Notes: generated from the letters alone by a model not told the origin. A stretch of DNA of 64,000 nt from Clitopilus passeckerianus (GCA_944990035.1 CALYLX010000127.1:620001-684000); one strand, 5' to 3'. Shown: positions 46,201 through 58,772, counted from the first letter of the stretch. Translations and numbers: made by a program.

Positions 46201-47744
46201 TTCAGGCTGTTTATGCGCCTTCGTTATAGTAGCTTGTCTTGACCTCTTGACGTTGTGAGTTGGATATTTTAAGTCAAATACTATTCATTTGCTTGCGCTA
46301 CATCATTACAATAACAAAATGTCCCGAAAGAGCCGTCCACCAACTCTGGAATCTCGACGAGTCCAATTGCAAACGGGCTACTGTATGTAAACGGACCACT
46401 GAAGTTCACGCAGGTTCCCGATACTACGCGAGGGAGGATGTCTTCGAGGAATAACATCGACAAACTAACCTCACTCTCTTTCCTTGACCTCCTCACGATC
46501 TGGTCTCATTTGCACCGCGAAGGCATTAAACGTTAAACACTAGCCACTGCCGACATCGGAAGGACCATGACTCATGGCCAAGTACTATGCCTTCAAGGTT
46601 GAGCTTTATTTCTAGTCAAATGGTATGAATTCGTCCAATGTTCGGTCTGGGCGATGAATTCGGCTGACGGCGGGTGAACAAATGGGTTCGATAAGCCATC
46701 TGCTTATCCTACTCACGTTTACTCGTCATGCCGGTTTGAATTGATGATTCATGCATGCTTCTCTGGCCGTGCACGATCGCAGAACACGCCAGCCGTGACT
46801 GGTCGATTGGTTGATCTTCCATCTAACGCTGTATGAGGGAATGGATCTTAACATGGCGTCTCCCCTCAGGTAGGTCTATCTTTATTGCGCCTGGTGGTTG
46901 TGCGCTAATCTGGATTCTCACAAAGTGAACGGTGTATTGTCGTCGTTGATCCAGCTTCTCAACCAGCTTGCACCACATCCCCAGAATACACTCTCACACT
47001 TGTTCTCCAAGCTTCAATTTGTTAGAAGCATTCTACGATCGATGCTGGACGATAATATGTGGCTTTCCACCTGGGTTTGACGACGACCTCCGGTGCCAGA
47101 TGTTCCTCCAATTCTCAACCGTCCCGTGTTCTTTGATGTTGATCTCTGGCATGGAAACCCTTGGAATATTATGCAACGACTCACTTGTCTTTCTGAGTCT
47201 GAATCCTGCTTCACCTTTCAGCCCTGCAACTGGGAGAATCACGAAGTCGACACCTGCAACGGGAGTTATAGCCATCCTTTCCCCTGTGTGTCAAGGCTCG
47301 GAATAGCTAAGGATGCAGACCCATCACCACTACCGAATTATGATGCAGTGAACGTGGTAAATTGATAAAAGGTAGAGGCGACACTTCCCCCCGTTTCATG
47401 ATTCCAATTTGCAGGTATTCTAAGATCAAGCGCAACTCGCTCGGGTCGTAGAAGGCTCATATTCACAATGAGCAAGGTACTACAAGTCGATTCCATGGAG
47501 GCTTATAAACCTACTACCAGTAGTATGGTCAACCTACACGAGGAACGTATGTTAATAGTACGAACGTGTACAGTGTAGTAAAATTAATAAAAGCATCATG
47601 ATTTTCATCTCGTATCCGAAACAATGTAGTATATACAGGCCACGAATTCCGTCTGAGAAGTCTGATAGTATCTAGTGAACAACAAAAGGTTAGTAAGGGT
47701 TGGGTAAAGAAAGAACAGTAAAAACAGTCACCAAAATTGGTTGG

Positions 47745-50700
47745 TCATGAAAGCAGAACTGCTGAAATGTCAAGTAGAAGGACGCGCCCGTTTGTGCAGC
47801 CGACTGTGATGAACGAGCCTGTGCCATCGACAGCGAATGAAGTGGCCTTCAGGTGGGGAGGAAGCCAGAGAAATGGAACAGAGTCCCACTGTCCATCAGG
47901 CCGTTCAGTCAATGCCGCCAGACCTGACAGCTGTGGTTGCTGTCTTTGTACGAGAGTGAACAGGGGCTGGGTAGATGTAGATGGCAATGGGAGATATCGA
48001 GAGGGAAATCCAATGTCACTGATCCGGGTGGTCATCCAGCCACAGGCAAAGGTGGAAATATAAGCTCCTGTCCTCCCATCCCACAGCTGCACTGTGTTGT
48101 CATCAGATCCCGATGCAAGTCTTGACCCGTCACTTGAAAATGCGACAGATGTGACAGTAGATGAATGGCCTTTGAGGGTGGCAATGTGAGCTCCTGTGTT
48201 CCCATCCCACAGCCGCACTGTGTTGTCGAAGGATCCCGATGCAAGTCTTGACCCGTCACTTGAAAATGCGACAGATCTGACCCAATCTGAATGGCCATCG
48301 AGGGTGGCAATGTGAGCTCCTGTGTTCCCATCCCACAGCCGCACTGTGTTGTCATTGGATCCCGATGCAAGTCTTGACCCGTCACTTGAAAATGCGACGG
48401 ATCTGACCGAAAATGAATGGCCTTTGAGGGTGGCAATGTGAGCTCCTGTCCTCCCATCCCACAGCCGCACTGTGTTGTCATTGGATCCCGATGCAAGTCT
48501 TGACCCGTCACTTGAAAATGCGACAGATCTGACCCAATCTGAATGGCCATCGAGGGTGGCAATGTGAGCTCCTGTGTTCCCATCCCACAGCCGCACTGTG
48601 TTGTCATTGGATCCCGATGCAAGTCTTGACCCGTCACTTGAAAATGCGACAGATGTGACCCAATATGAATGGCCTTTGAGGGTGGCAATGTGAGCTCCTG
48701 TCCTCCCATCCCACAGCCGCACTGTGTTGTCATCGGATCCCGATGCAAGTCTTGACCCGTCACTTGAAAATGCGACAGATCTGACCGAATATGAATGGCC
48801 TTTGAGGGTGGCAATGTGAGCTCCTGTCCTCCCATCCCACAGCCGCACTGTGTTGTCATCGGATCCCGATGCAAGTCTTGACCCGTCACTTGAAAATGCG
48901 ACAGATGTGACAGTAGATGAATGGCCTTTGAGGGTGGCAATGTGAGCTCCTGTCCTCCCATCCCACAGCCGCACTGTGTTGTCATCGGATCCCGATGCAA
49001 GTCTTGACCCGTCACTTGAAAATGCGACAGATGTGACCCAATATGAATGGCCTTTGAGGGTGGCAATGTGAGCTCCTGTCCTCCCATCCCACAGCTGCAC
49101 TGTGTTGTCATTGGATCCCGATGCACGTCTTGACCCGTCACTTGAAAATGCGACAGATGTGACCGAATATGAATGGCCTTTGAGGGTGGCAATGTGAGCT
49201 CCTGTCCTCCCATCCCACAGCTGCACTGTGTTGTCATCAGATCCCGATGCAAGTCTTGACCCGTCACTTGAAAATGCGACAGATGTGACAGTAGATGAAT
49301 GGCCTTTGAGGGTGGTAATGTGAGCTCCTGTCCTCCCATCCCACAGCTGCACTGTGTTGTCATCAGATCCCGATGCAAGTCTTGACCCGTCACTTGAAAA
49401 TGCGACAGATGTGACCGAATATGAATGGCCTTTGAGGGTGGCAATGTGAGCTCCTGTCCTCCCATCCCACAGCTGCACTGTGTTGTCATCAGATCCCGAT
49501 GCAAGTCTTGACCCGTCACTTGAAAATGCGACAGATGTGACAGTAGATGAATGGCCTTTGAGGGTGGTAATGTGAGCTCCTGTCCTCCCATCCCACAGCC
49601 GCACTGTGTTGTCATCGGATCCCGATGCAAGTCTTGACCCGTCACTTGAAAATGCGACAGATCTGACCACACGTGAATGGCCGTCCAGGATGGCAATTAA
49701 ATGGCTCCAATTGCTCTCAATCCCAGAGAGAACCTTCAGACCACCATTAATCTGATGGCAGAGCTCATATACTCTGGTGTTGGTAGGGGTGAATGGAAGA
49801 ATTGACCAGTAGATGTGCATCTGGGCTCGCCCAAGAAGGCTCCTGTTACGGTACACCAGCTGGCGGGTGTCGCTCAGCAGTGGTGTGATTTTCTTTGCAC
49901 TACTCCATTGTTTCACATTTACCTGCGTTCCAGTTGTCAGTCCATGGTCAAGGAAGCAGAACCTCTATAGTTGAGAAACCCTACTCACAATGAGTCTTTC
50001 GGCCTTCTCCAGCATCCTGTCCGCGCCACCAATGTGATTGATGAGGCTTAGCACCTCTAACCATGTTAAGAGACAGGTACAAGCCCAGTCCTCAATATAC
50101 CTCTCCAACTCATCATCAGGTTGTCCCATTTCAAGGTGGGAGGCCCATTGCGTACTGGCATAGGCGAGCTCAGAATCCAGAGGTACAACTCCCCGTGTAA
50201 GGTGCTGCACTTCTACATTGTCCTTGTATTGGTCAAGTGGGCCGAGACCGCAGATATTCCTCTTCAACCCGGCCATCATTACATGAAAGCATTGCTTGGC
50301 AAGCCTCGAATGGTGTTTTTTGGCATCAATGAGAAAGGGAGTGCCATCTGCTAGTGTGCGGCCACTCTGTGCCAGCCCAAGTAGTGCCTTGCTGATACGA
50401 TCTTTGTCGGTGATGAAGTCGGGAAAGGTTTTATGGTGAACACGATAAATGCGGCTCTGCCCTCTAGGAGCAACAAGTGAATGAAGCCGAACAAGAGTTC
50501 GTTCGATGTACTCGCTGTCAACATTGAGCAGGCTTGCCAGGGAGTGGCAAGGGAGAGGATTCTGCAGAGTGATCACGGCCCCAAGCACGATTTGATAATC
50601 GCGGAGCCAGTCTTCGACATTGCTCCCTGGGTGGCTATCATCTGGGAGAGCGGAGAGAAGAACGTGCATGTAAATCTTGTCCAAGGCATCCATTCTCGAT

Positions 50701-51948
50701 GAGCCCGAGAAATCTTCCGGGGAAACGCCGTCCAGCAGTTGGGATAGTTGATTCCTGGGATCAACCAGCGGGTCGTCCAGTATGAACTTGCAAGTCGTGG
50801 ATGCAATAATGAAGAGAGTTCCGCAAATCCCGCAGAGCGTTTTCATCTCCTGGGCATCCGGCTGCCAAGAAGAAAGAATCCCAGGACGTTGCTTCTGTAT
50901 CTCGACGGACGACAGGTGAAATTCGAGGTAGAGTCGGATATCACCCTGGACAATAGACTCCTCGATCTCATGCAAATGAAATCGTTCGTGATTCTTATGA
51001 GGGTCGAGGACCTGTCGGACGTGGAATTCCGGGCGGGTGGTGATGAAGACTTTGAGATTGGGAATGGCTTGAAAATCCTCCGCTAGGTATTCCAAGAGTG
51101 ATTTGGCTTCTTTGGCGTCGCATTCGTCGATGGCGTCAATAACAATCAGGATTGGCCGCTTCTTTCTGGAGAGTAGTTTCTGGAGCCGAGTGGGGGTAAG
51201 CAATTTTTGGAGCGGCTCACGGATAAGAATTGCGAGTTGCTGGCGTAGACCTTTCTGGATAATGTCGGGATGTTGCTCCAGCGCGGCAACGAGGTGCTGA
51301 GCGAATTTCTTCTTGTGGATGGCGAGTTGATATGCTATGGTGAGTGCGAAGCGTTGCGTGGTCTGTCTCTCCAATTCATCCCTCGTGAAGAAGTAGCTTG
51401 CTCCCAGCATCCCCTCCTCCGCCGCTCGATAAGCGATGGTCTGTGCTACCGTCGACTTCCCAATCCCAGCCACTCCATCTAACACATATATTGACGCCTG
51501 ACTCCCCTTTCCGCCTACCCAGTCCCAGATCTCCCCCAACAACTTGGTGCGAGTACCCTGAAAACATTGCTCCGCCTTGGATACGTAGGAGTCGAATGCA
51601 GCAGTTGCAACCGGGTTAAGAAGCTGTTCTATCTCTTTCTGTTCGTTCTCAGTACATGTGGCGGACCCGGTTTAAAACAACTTGAACTTACAAGAATCGA
51701 CGGCGAAGTCTGAGTGGTGTACACGTTATATTGCCCGACGGTTGTGTGAATGATATCTCTCTTTGCAGTGTAGGTGTTGCCAACATTGGTTGAAATCGCT
51801 TGGATACCCGACGACGGCTGTGTTGGAAGTAAAGCGCTGGACGGGGCCGATACACCTTACAATGAACAGGGGTTAGTGCATGGCTAACGACAAGATTGAG
51901 CAGATCACCTTTGTCCTGATCCTCAGCAGTGGGCTCAATTCGTTCCAT
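47745..51948 (-). CDS. NACHT-WD40 STAND protein (gene C)
   Basis: Spliced model complement(join(47745..49922,49989..51638,51692..51855,51909..51948)), 1343 residues. The introns (66, 53 and 53 bp) sit at the same positions and phases as in gene B. The ATG at 51948 opens MERIEPTAEDQDKG. Exons 1-2 encode a 68-residue module ending with NVGNTYTAKRD and TVGQYNVYTTQTSPSIL, much more different from B than the rest of the protein. Exon 3 has the NACHT domain (DGVAGIGKSTVAQT; LIVIDAIDECDAKEA, where B and A have ALDECDVKEA). Exon 4 has thirteen WD40 units (48051-49688), nearly identical to each other except at a few positions, then the same cap as B. Expected role as for HNWD non-self recognition receptors. 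The gene is intact as read. Confidence 0.88.
48051..49688 (-). repeat. 13 x 126-bp WD40 array in gene C
   Basis: Units differ mainly at two or three residues after GHS (RVV, STV, YSV, YWV, DWV, FSV), at T/R before SVAFSS, at D/N/F before DNTV, at R/Q before LWDG, and R/N after DG. Units 2-3 and 4-5 are the same STV-YSV pair, a 252-bp higher-order duplication. Confidence 0.92.
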
Positions 51949-53560
51949 CCTTGTCTACGATAACCCTGGAGGCGACGAGCGGTGTCAATGATGGTAGTGA
52001 AAGGTAGCTCGGAAGCAATGTGGCAGGTGGCACCTGCCCAATCGATCAATAGTCCCTGTCGACAAGCGCTGGTGCACAGCACTTGCATGGTCTTTAGGCG
52101 CCTGTCTGCTTTTGATAGGGAGCGACTCTCTCACTGAAAGAAAAGTTTCAGAGGTAACGGCATATCCACATCATGCAATGTAAAGTCTGGTGCGAACATC
52201 ATGATGATTTCCCGAATCATTATACAGTATGCATGACAGAATGAGATAATGGTAGTCGTAGTCTGCTAGATTCATTAGTTAGAACAGGCAGAAGAACTTG
52301 GATTAGGTGTGCATACCCAGTCCTTTGGTCATCCGCTTCTGAAAATCATAGCTTGCTTCTTGTCGTGTGCACCCTGGCAATACAACTATTTTAATGAATG
52401 GATAGAGAAACTCGGGAAGGTCACTCACTCACGGTGATATTATATGTTTTGCTTACAGAAGGGACCACACCTCATCTACTTGGTCTCCCCACTACCCTGC
52501 GGGCAAACTGGTCTTGAACTCCTTTAACCTCCTCACTTTCTTGTGACTTTGATCCTCAGGCCCCGAGTTGGAAATTGTTCACATTTAGGAACAGTTAACT
52601 GGACCGGTCGAGACTGTGTAAAAATCGCGTCAGTATTGAATGTTTTGTCCTCATTAGAGATGAAAGGGTCGTACACAGGGCAGTCCTCATATTGTAATTG
52701 TTTTTCTCGCCGCCCGCAGTAGCAGGGTTACGGCTTCGAAATAGTTCATTTCGCGGTTGAAGCAGTGAATAGATGGTAACGCGACCACCGGCGTGAAGGT
52801 AGGCTGGTGGGCAGGTTGATACTAATGAGGCTAATATGGATGTAGAAGACCGTCATTATTATGCGAGTAATATCGTTGTATTTTAAGTAAACGTACGCTT
52901 TAATTCATCCTGGATATGCTGCTCTGAATATACCCTCCAGGACCAAAACTTGGTGGTTTCTGTCGACTGAAGGACAGCCGCTCAGCATGAAAGGCTGCTG
53001 GAGCTCAGACTTCAGAATTCTGTCGGGAAAATTCTGTCGAGATGTAACAGGTTCAGAATAAGCCCGTCGAAAGATGCCAAGGCCATATTTTGTTCTTGAA
53101 GACCTCAATTGGCGAATCCCAATGAGTTGGTGGTCGTGGTTGTAGGACTGCCGGACACCGCCACAACGTTTCTTTACTCTGACCGCTGCTCTCCCAATTA
53201 CAAGCCTCAATGTTGCCACAACGAGCATCCAGCCTACCGCGACTCTCAAGGAGAACGACTGCTTCCCTAATGCACGGTTATCTTCTCCTGGCGCACCTGT
53301 GATCATGCTGTCGCTGAAAAGAAGTTGGGATGTATTTTCGCTGAATACTTTCAATCTTCGGTCTGACTGGCAGTAAGTGAAATACCGCTTACCCTGCACG
53401 GCTACCATGCTGACCGACATTCGGCAGGGTAAAAGCCGTTAAAGAGTTCCGCCTACCAACCTTCAAGCTCTAGCAATTCCACGGTCTCGCTTCCATCAGC
53501 TACGACATCCCGATCATGTCTAGAGTTCATCCGCCCTAACTCAATGTCTTAAACATAAAC
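51949..53560. other. Intergenic, gene C to F-box gene
   Basis: The gene C promoter side, then unrecognised sequence. About 53200-53410 shares words with 43860-44170 and 45290-45560, a third decayed copy of the same unknown element. No intact gene seen. Confidence 0.45.
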
Positions 53561-55392
53561 ATGAACTGCCACCTGGACAGAGAAAGACCAGGGACGCCTT
53601 CCAATTGCGAGAGTCCTCCACAATCCACCGCAGCCTCACTTCCTCTCGAGCTCCTTGCCAATATATTCCTCCAGAATAAATTCGTTGCACATCGAGATTC
53701 CGGGTTCGCTAAAGAGGAACCCTACTCTATTCTCATCCCTGCTGCACAACGAGCCTCACAAGTTTGCAAGCAGTGGCGAGAGGCTGCTCTTTCCTGCCCC
53801 TTCCTCTGGAACGAGTTCATCTATTTCAATCGGCCGTTTACAAAAACTTACGACAAATGGCTGGCTATGCTTCTCAAACGGTGCAATACGATCACCGCCG
53901 AGGCTGACATCTCTTTCCCGCCATTCCCCGCCAATGTTGATTCTGATTCTGAATCTGAATCAACAAGCCTTCCACTTCACGTAGAAATTCCTGGCGGATG
54001 GAACATTCTCTTCAAAAACCTGCATCAGATCTCTAAGCTCGACATAAAGGTCGATGTCCAGGACGACGATATTGTCCGGGTGTTATCCTTCCTGGAAACT
54101 CGCTTGAGACAACCGTCACCAAATCTCAAAGCGTTGTGTTTTACTTACAACGCACGTCCATCTATATTTCGTCACACTTGCATCTGTTACTCCCTCCCCC
54201 TCCCGTTCCTCCATACTGAGTCGAAGCTTCAATCCGCAGAGTTCTATAACATCCAAATCACGCCTGATGTCGCACGACAATCGTTCTCAAATTTGACCTA
54301 TCTCGGCGTGATGTTTTCGTCAGGCCCATACTTCCCTCCAACCTCAACGAGCGATTGGCTGGGGATACTTGACGCCATGCCTCGCCTCGAGAGCTTAGAG
54401 CTTTGCGATTGGCAGGACAGCAACACGGATGATGAAATTGACCCAAATTCACCAATGGTCCACCTCCCTTGGCTACAGCATTTTACGCTTGATAGATGCC
54501 TGGGCAGTTGCGCGAGATTGCTGGGGCACCTCGACTTCCCGCCTCTCCGAACATTCTCCTTTTGTTGCAGAAAAACCACAGCGGGCCCGGACTACAGGAC
54601 ACTAGCATCCCACATCAGGCGGATCCTTCAGCCCTTCCGGTTCGAGGGTCACCTCAAAAAGGTGTCATTCTTTTGTGGTCACAGGCATCTCGAATTTCAG
54701 ACAATTCTCGAACCTGAACGGACCCGGCATATCTCTATAAGGCTATTGGCCAACTTTGAGGACGAGTGGGATTTCGATCCTCCGATTGCGACTTGGTTTA
54801 AACCCTTCACGGGTACGGAAAAGCTATTCATCCATATTTCGGATCGGACTAGCTTGGACAACCTGAATCCCCATGTTGTTCGATCGCTATTCATGCCGTT
54901 TCGAGAGGTTGTGACGTTGGAAACGGATGATTTGGGGATCACCGCCTTGTTGTCCGCGTGGGAGATGGATGTCTGGAGCGAAGGAAATACGAATGGTGCG
55001 GACCGTCTTTTGCGTATAGGCTTATTCTTGCATGTTCTGATGAGCCTTTGTCAGATGTACTCCTTCCCTCTATGAAGAAAATCGTATCACCCGCTCCCCA
55101 AGCCCCGTGGCCCCGCATTCTTGATTTTGTGCGTACTAGAAGAGGTAGAGGGCATGGTATCGACCTGTTTGAAGTGTGGGACGATAGGGACGATATGGAT
55201 TTCGGTCAGAATGAGGAGGATGAAGAACGCTACGAACAACTTTTCGACGCCTTTTGTAGAGAGTTGAAAAAGTTGGATATCAGAGACACAGATGAGACGG
55301 TTCCGCCATGGTTTCCTACCCCGGCTTCTCATCTCATCCATGGAGTGGATGGGGACAATGTGATTACATCGAATTTATCCCCACATGAATGA
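53561..55392 (+). CDS. F-box/LRR-like protein with a frameshift
   Basis: The ATG at 53561 starts a frame of 504 codons to TAA-free 55073-55075. The F-box lies at about residues 25-85: SLPLELLANIFLQ, then RASQVCKQWREAALSCPFLWNEF. A leucine-rich, repeat-like body follows (LDAMPRLESLELCDWQ, LPWLQHFTLDRC), as in the large Agaricomycete F-box family that recruits substrates to SCF ubiquitin ligases. After about 54965 the original frame turns to unlikely sequence. The +1 neighbour then reads a sensible continuation (RKYEWCGPSFAYRL..., PLSDVLLPSMKKIV, ILDFVRTRRGRGHGIDLFEVWDD) to TGA 55390-55392. A one-base loss around 54966-54970 explains this and would make a protein of about 610 residues. It is either a mutation that truncates the protein by about 110 residues or a sequencing error. 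Confidence 0.8.
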
Positions 55393-55615
55393 GTATCATT
55401 ATGCGTAATGAAAAGTTGACTGCCATGAATATTGAGTTGAGACTTGTTCTTTGCGTCCAGGGTCCAAAGCGTTCACGCGTTGTTGACGCGTCGTGGGACA
55501 AACAAAGCAACCCATTCCTTTCTGCCATCACCACCGTAGGCGTGAAGATTGGCCTCCAACACGACTTTCGGCCTCAGATAGCGACCATTATCCACCAAAC
55601 TAAGGAGAAAATCTA

Positions 55616-58600
55616 ATGGAAGCAATACATTCAATTCTGAATGTGCCGACTGTCATTTCCTATCCATCGCTCCGATGCCTTCAATGGTCTCCAGACGGGC
55701 AAGCCTGTTTTGTGACTAAATCAGCTGCATACATCTTTGTATGTCTTCCAGCAGGCCCTTCGCGCACCCTCAAAGTGCTAATTCATGATTAGACCCCAGA
55801 TCCAGGAATATCATTCGACAATTATTCCGCGTTGAGTTCTGCCAATGAGAAGGACGGTCGAGAAGGCGCACCTCCAATTCGCTGGTTCCGGACCATGAAT
55901 CCATTCGATAAAACGGATGCTTTCAAATGGCCGGAATACTCTCAGGGTACTCGGACCCACCTTTTTCGTGAAGTTGTGGTTACTGACCATCGTACCTAGC
56001 CTGGGGCGCTGCATCCCTCGGTTCCATCGATGTTGCTCTTCTGGATGTCGTTTTTTCGCCAAGTGGTCTTTCCTCCGAATCTGGGTACGCACTCTTCTTT
56101 GCAATAGCACTAGTTATGCTCACCGCATCCTCTGCAGTTGTATCCTCGCGGCTCTAAGCTCAAACATGGACCTCAGTTTATGGAAGGCAACGAAAAACTT
56201 TCTCAAAGGAGAGTGGATCAAAGTATGTGTGCATTGAATAATGCCATCCTCAGAAGATGAACCGGGACAAGATCTGCGACGTGACCCCGTATCTTCTTGA
56301 AACAGTCGCTGGTGATATAGAGTCCGTGCATGATGCTTCCTCTGTTCTGCAGAGCCAGACTACTAGTACGTCACGGCAAGCCATTTCGCGTGAGTTTAGA
56401 AAGCTCATTGTTGACGATAGGCATTGCTTGGTCTCAACAACCTGACTTTGGATATGTCCCCGCACCCTTCATTGATGCGTCAATTCTGGGGGTAGGGAAC
56501 AGGGCAGGTTCCATCGCTTTTCTGCGGTAAGTCAGCGAACATCTGGTTGAAGGATCTTAAGACTTATTCAACGTAATACAGATATCACCAAGAGCGGGGT
56601 GTCAACCGTGTGGAATCGATATCACTTAGTGATAGCTGGATAACTCGTGTTGTGTTCACCCCATGGAACTTTGACCATCCCGGGCAATGTAAGTACGCAT
56701 ATGGACCAGGCTTCTTCCAATAATTAACTTGTATCCCCAGGTTCGTCCCTTCTGGCCTTTTCTACTGCTGATGGGGCGGTAGGCCTTGTCAAAGTGGTTC
56801 AGACTTTGGAAAACAGGGAAAATGGCCTGGTTTCCGGTGAAGATGTGAACCTGTCATTGGAATTCGTCGATGAAAATGTATCTGAGCCTGATCGCTCAGG
56901 GGTCACTGCGTTGACTTGGATCGAGCTTTCTAAAGACAAGGTAGGAGTTCAGTGGACTGCACATGTCATCGATATCAAGATTGACATCGTTTTTCTTTAG
57001 CAAATCCTGGTCTGGTGCAAACCTGGGCGGTTGCATGTCTGGTGTGGACCCTCCACTGGATTACCTTGGTCGGGCCAGCGAAGTTTTACACTGCCCTTTG
57101 TCAAGCTTTCCGTCGGTTCTTCCCCATTCCATCCTGCGACCGGCATTGAATACATTCGCGACATTGACGCGTTGGTCGTCATATTATATGATGGCTCTTT
57201 CCGCCTTCTGTACAAAATCACAGAAGAACCAACATTCCAAACAACCAATGTCGAGAATTCGGAATACGTGTCCAAGGTTGCTCGTGGCGTTTTCCTTAGT
57301 GCTGAGCCCGATGCGAGTTTCAATGATATGAACCGCATCACAGGGTCAACTTCTTATGACAATTCTTCAACCTTCTTTTGGGTCCAAGAGTAAGTCAAAT
57401 CACTTCAATTATGACCAGTTGTTGACTCCCCCGTCCAGGTCTTCACGCCCCGCAGATTTCAGTTACAAACATGACGCCAAGCAAAACAGCTCCCTCATTG
57501 TGGCCACCTTATGGAATGGAGATACAGATGCCTTTCTATCCAGGCTAGAGGGCACTTTGGATCAATCAAGAACAGGTAGACTTCATGCAATCTGACCCAT
57601 GAACGGCGCTCATAACTCATCAGCGCAGCATAACTCGTCATATGCCCTTCTTCGACCTTTTTTCTTGAGGCTTCGGGATAAGAAGCTTCGTGAGGAGGTC
57701 CTTTCAAGACTAGTTCAAATCCTGAAACCCTTTGTTCCCGACCAGTCATTGCACCTTCAAGTCTGCAAGTTTTCCAACAATACACCAGATTGTCACAGAG
57801 TCTTCCAAGGGAGTTTGGAGTGGCACCTTTTTGGTTGGGATAGCCTCCTGTCTCTCCGTTTACGCTTCGCTCTGACCGAATTCCTCATTGTGGGTGGACT
57901 ACCTCCGGATGCTCATTGACATACTAAAAATCGTTCCATAGACAAATACTGAGGAAGGTTCCCCAGCGCACACGGAATATAGAGCCATATCGCAAGACCT
58001 GTTGACCACGATTTCCCATCGCGTTCTGAGAACCATAGTCAGGCATATCGGGGCAGCCATGGATGCCCTCACAGGTAAGCTTGTTATGTTTACTCCTAAG
58101 GCTGCGTTTTGAGAACGAACGATTCCAGATCAAGATGTCCCCTTCCTCTTGCGAATGGTGGTGCAGACGCTACTTCCTGGCTCTCCTCCCGATCTCTCGA
58201 CTGAGGGCAGCGAGCTCAGGAAGCTGGCCGAACCTCTTCTACCTCGTGATGCTGAAGTTGGGGCCGCAAGTAACCCCTTCCACGAGCGATGTCCCGCATG
58301 CAAGGTGGAAGTTCCTTTGAATAACATCAGCGTTGCGGTATGTTCAAACGGTCATAACTGGGGTAGGCACACTCTTTCAGTCATCGAGATAATTGTTGAC
58401 TTAGTCCCAATAGTTCGTTGCTCGATCACGACCTTCATACTATCTACTGCTTCAGTTCGGACTTGTGTAGGATGTCGACGAAAGGCGTTCCTCCCTTCTT
58501 CGTCCGTTGGGACTACTTCCGTGAACTCTTTGCCTCCCATGGCAAGAGGTTGGGTTGTTCAAGGTCTCTTACAGGCTGTCAATCGGTGCCTTTATTGTAA

Positions 58601-58625
58601 CAACCAGTTTGTCAGTGTACTATAG
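55616..58625 (+). CDS. TFIIIC 90-kDa-type subunit (zinc-finger, delta domain)
   Basis: Fourteen-exon model join(55616..55738,55793..55946,56000..56084,56138..56222,56254..56365,56421..56526,56582..56688,56741..56940,57001..57389,57439..57575,57624..57889,57942..58074,58129..58362,58414..58625), 780 residues, every junction GT-AG and in phase. The acceptor of exon 5 could be 3 bp later. The N-terminus (CLQWSPDGQACFVTKSAAYIF) is the beta-propeller 'TFIIIC delta' region; propeller-like strands continue through LLAFSTADGAVGLVKV. The C-terminus has the TFIIIC zinc-finger pattern: CPACKVEVPL, HNWVRCSITT, CVGCRRKAF and CLYC. In yeast (Tfc8-like) and human (GTF3C4) this subunit helps TFIIIC recruit RNA polymerase III to tRNA and 5S genes. 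A complete, ordinary housekeeping gene. Confidence 0.85.
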
Positions 58626-58772
58626 TGAAATTCTTTATCAATTGTAACAGTGCCGAGCTGTACAGAGGCTACACATGCACGAATCTACATGCTATGTTTA
58701 TATCATATCGCCATACATTTATTGGGTCGGGGAACGTGATCAAAAGTACCGATATCAAGGTTTTAGGCCCCT

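Larger units (their letters stand above)
40942..46429. other. Gene-poor 5.5 kb between gene B and the C unit
   Basis: No intact gene found. Contents: the gene B 5' flank; a decayed coding-like fragment at 41400-41990; modules at 42670-43300; a (GTG)n microsatellite at about 43601-43620; fragments at 43790-44170 and 45240-45570 that resemble each other and 53200-53410 (shared ctcgaggtactcttg.ttctcatcttc and gactgcttcc words); and many short ORFs. I read it as nested remains of several duplicated genes. Confidence 0.45.
46430..52150. repeat. Segmental duplication, copy 2 (gene C unit)
   Basis: Pairs with 36355-41160 in the same orientation and order: 3' flank, gene C, 5' flank. It has small indels in the flanks. 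Confidence 0.8.

Noticed and set aside
48051..49688. Regular tandem array resembling a CRISPR or satellite
   Set aside because: The units are coding WD40 repeats of 42 residues; there are no spacers and the host is eukaryotic.
48032..49696. Long minus-strand frame of 554 codons in a second phase over gene C's WD40 array (also 37918-38700 and 18573-19766)
   Set aside because: 126-bp repeats are a multiple of three, so an alternate frame stays open through all units. The translation is low-complexity and repeats the array. It is a shadow of the WD40 gene.
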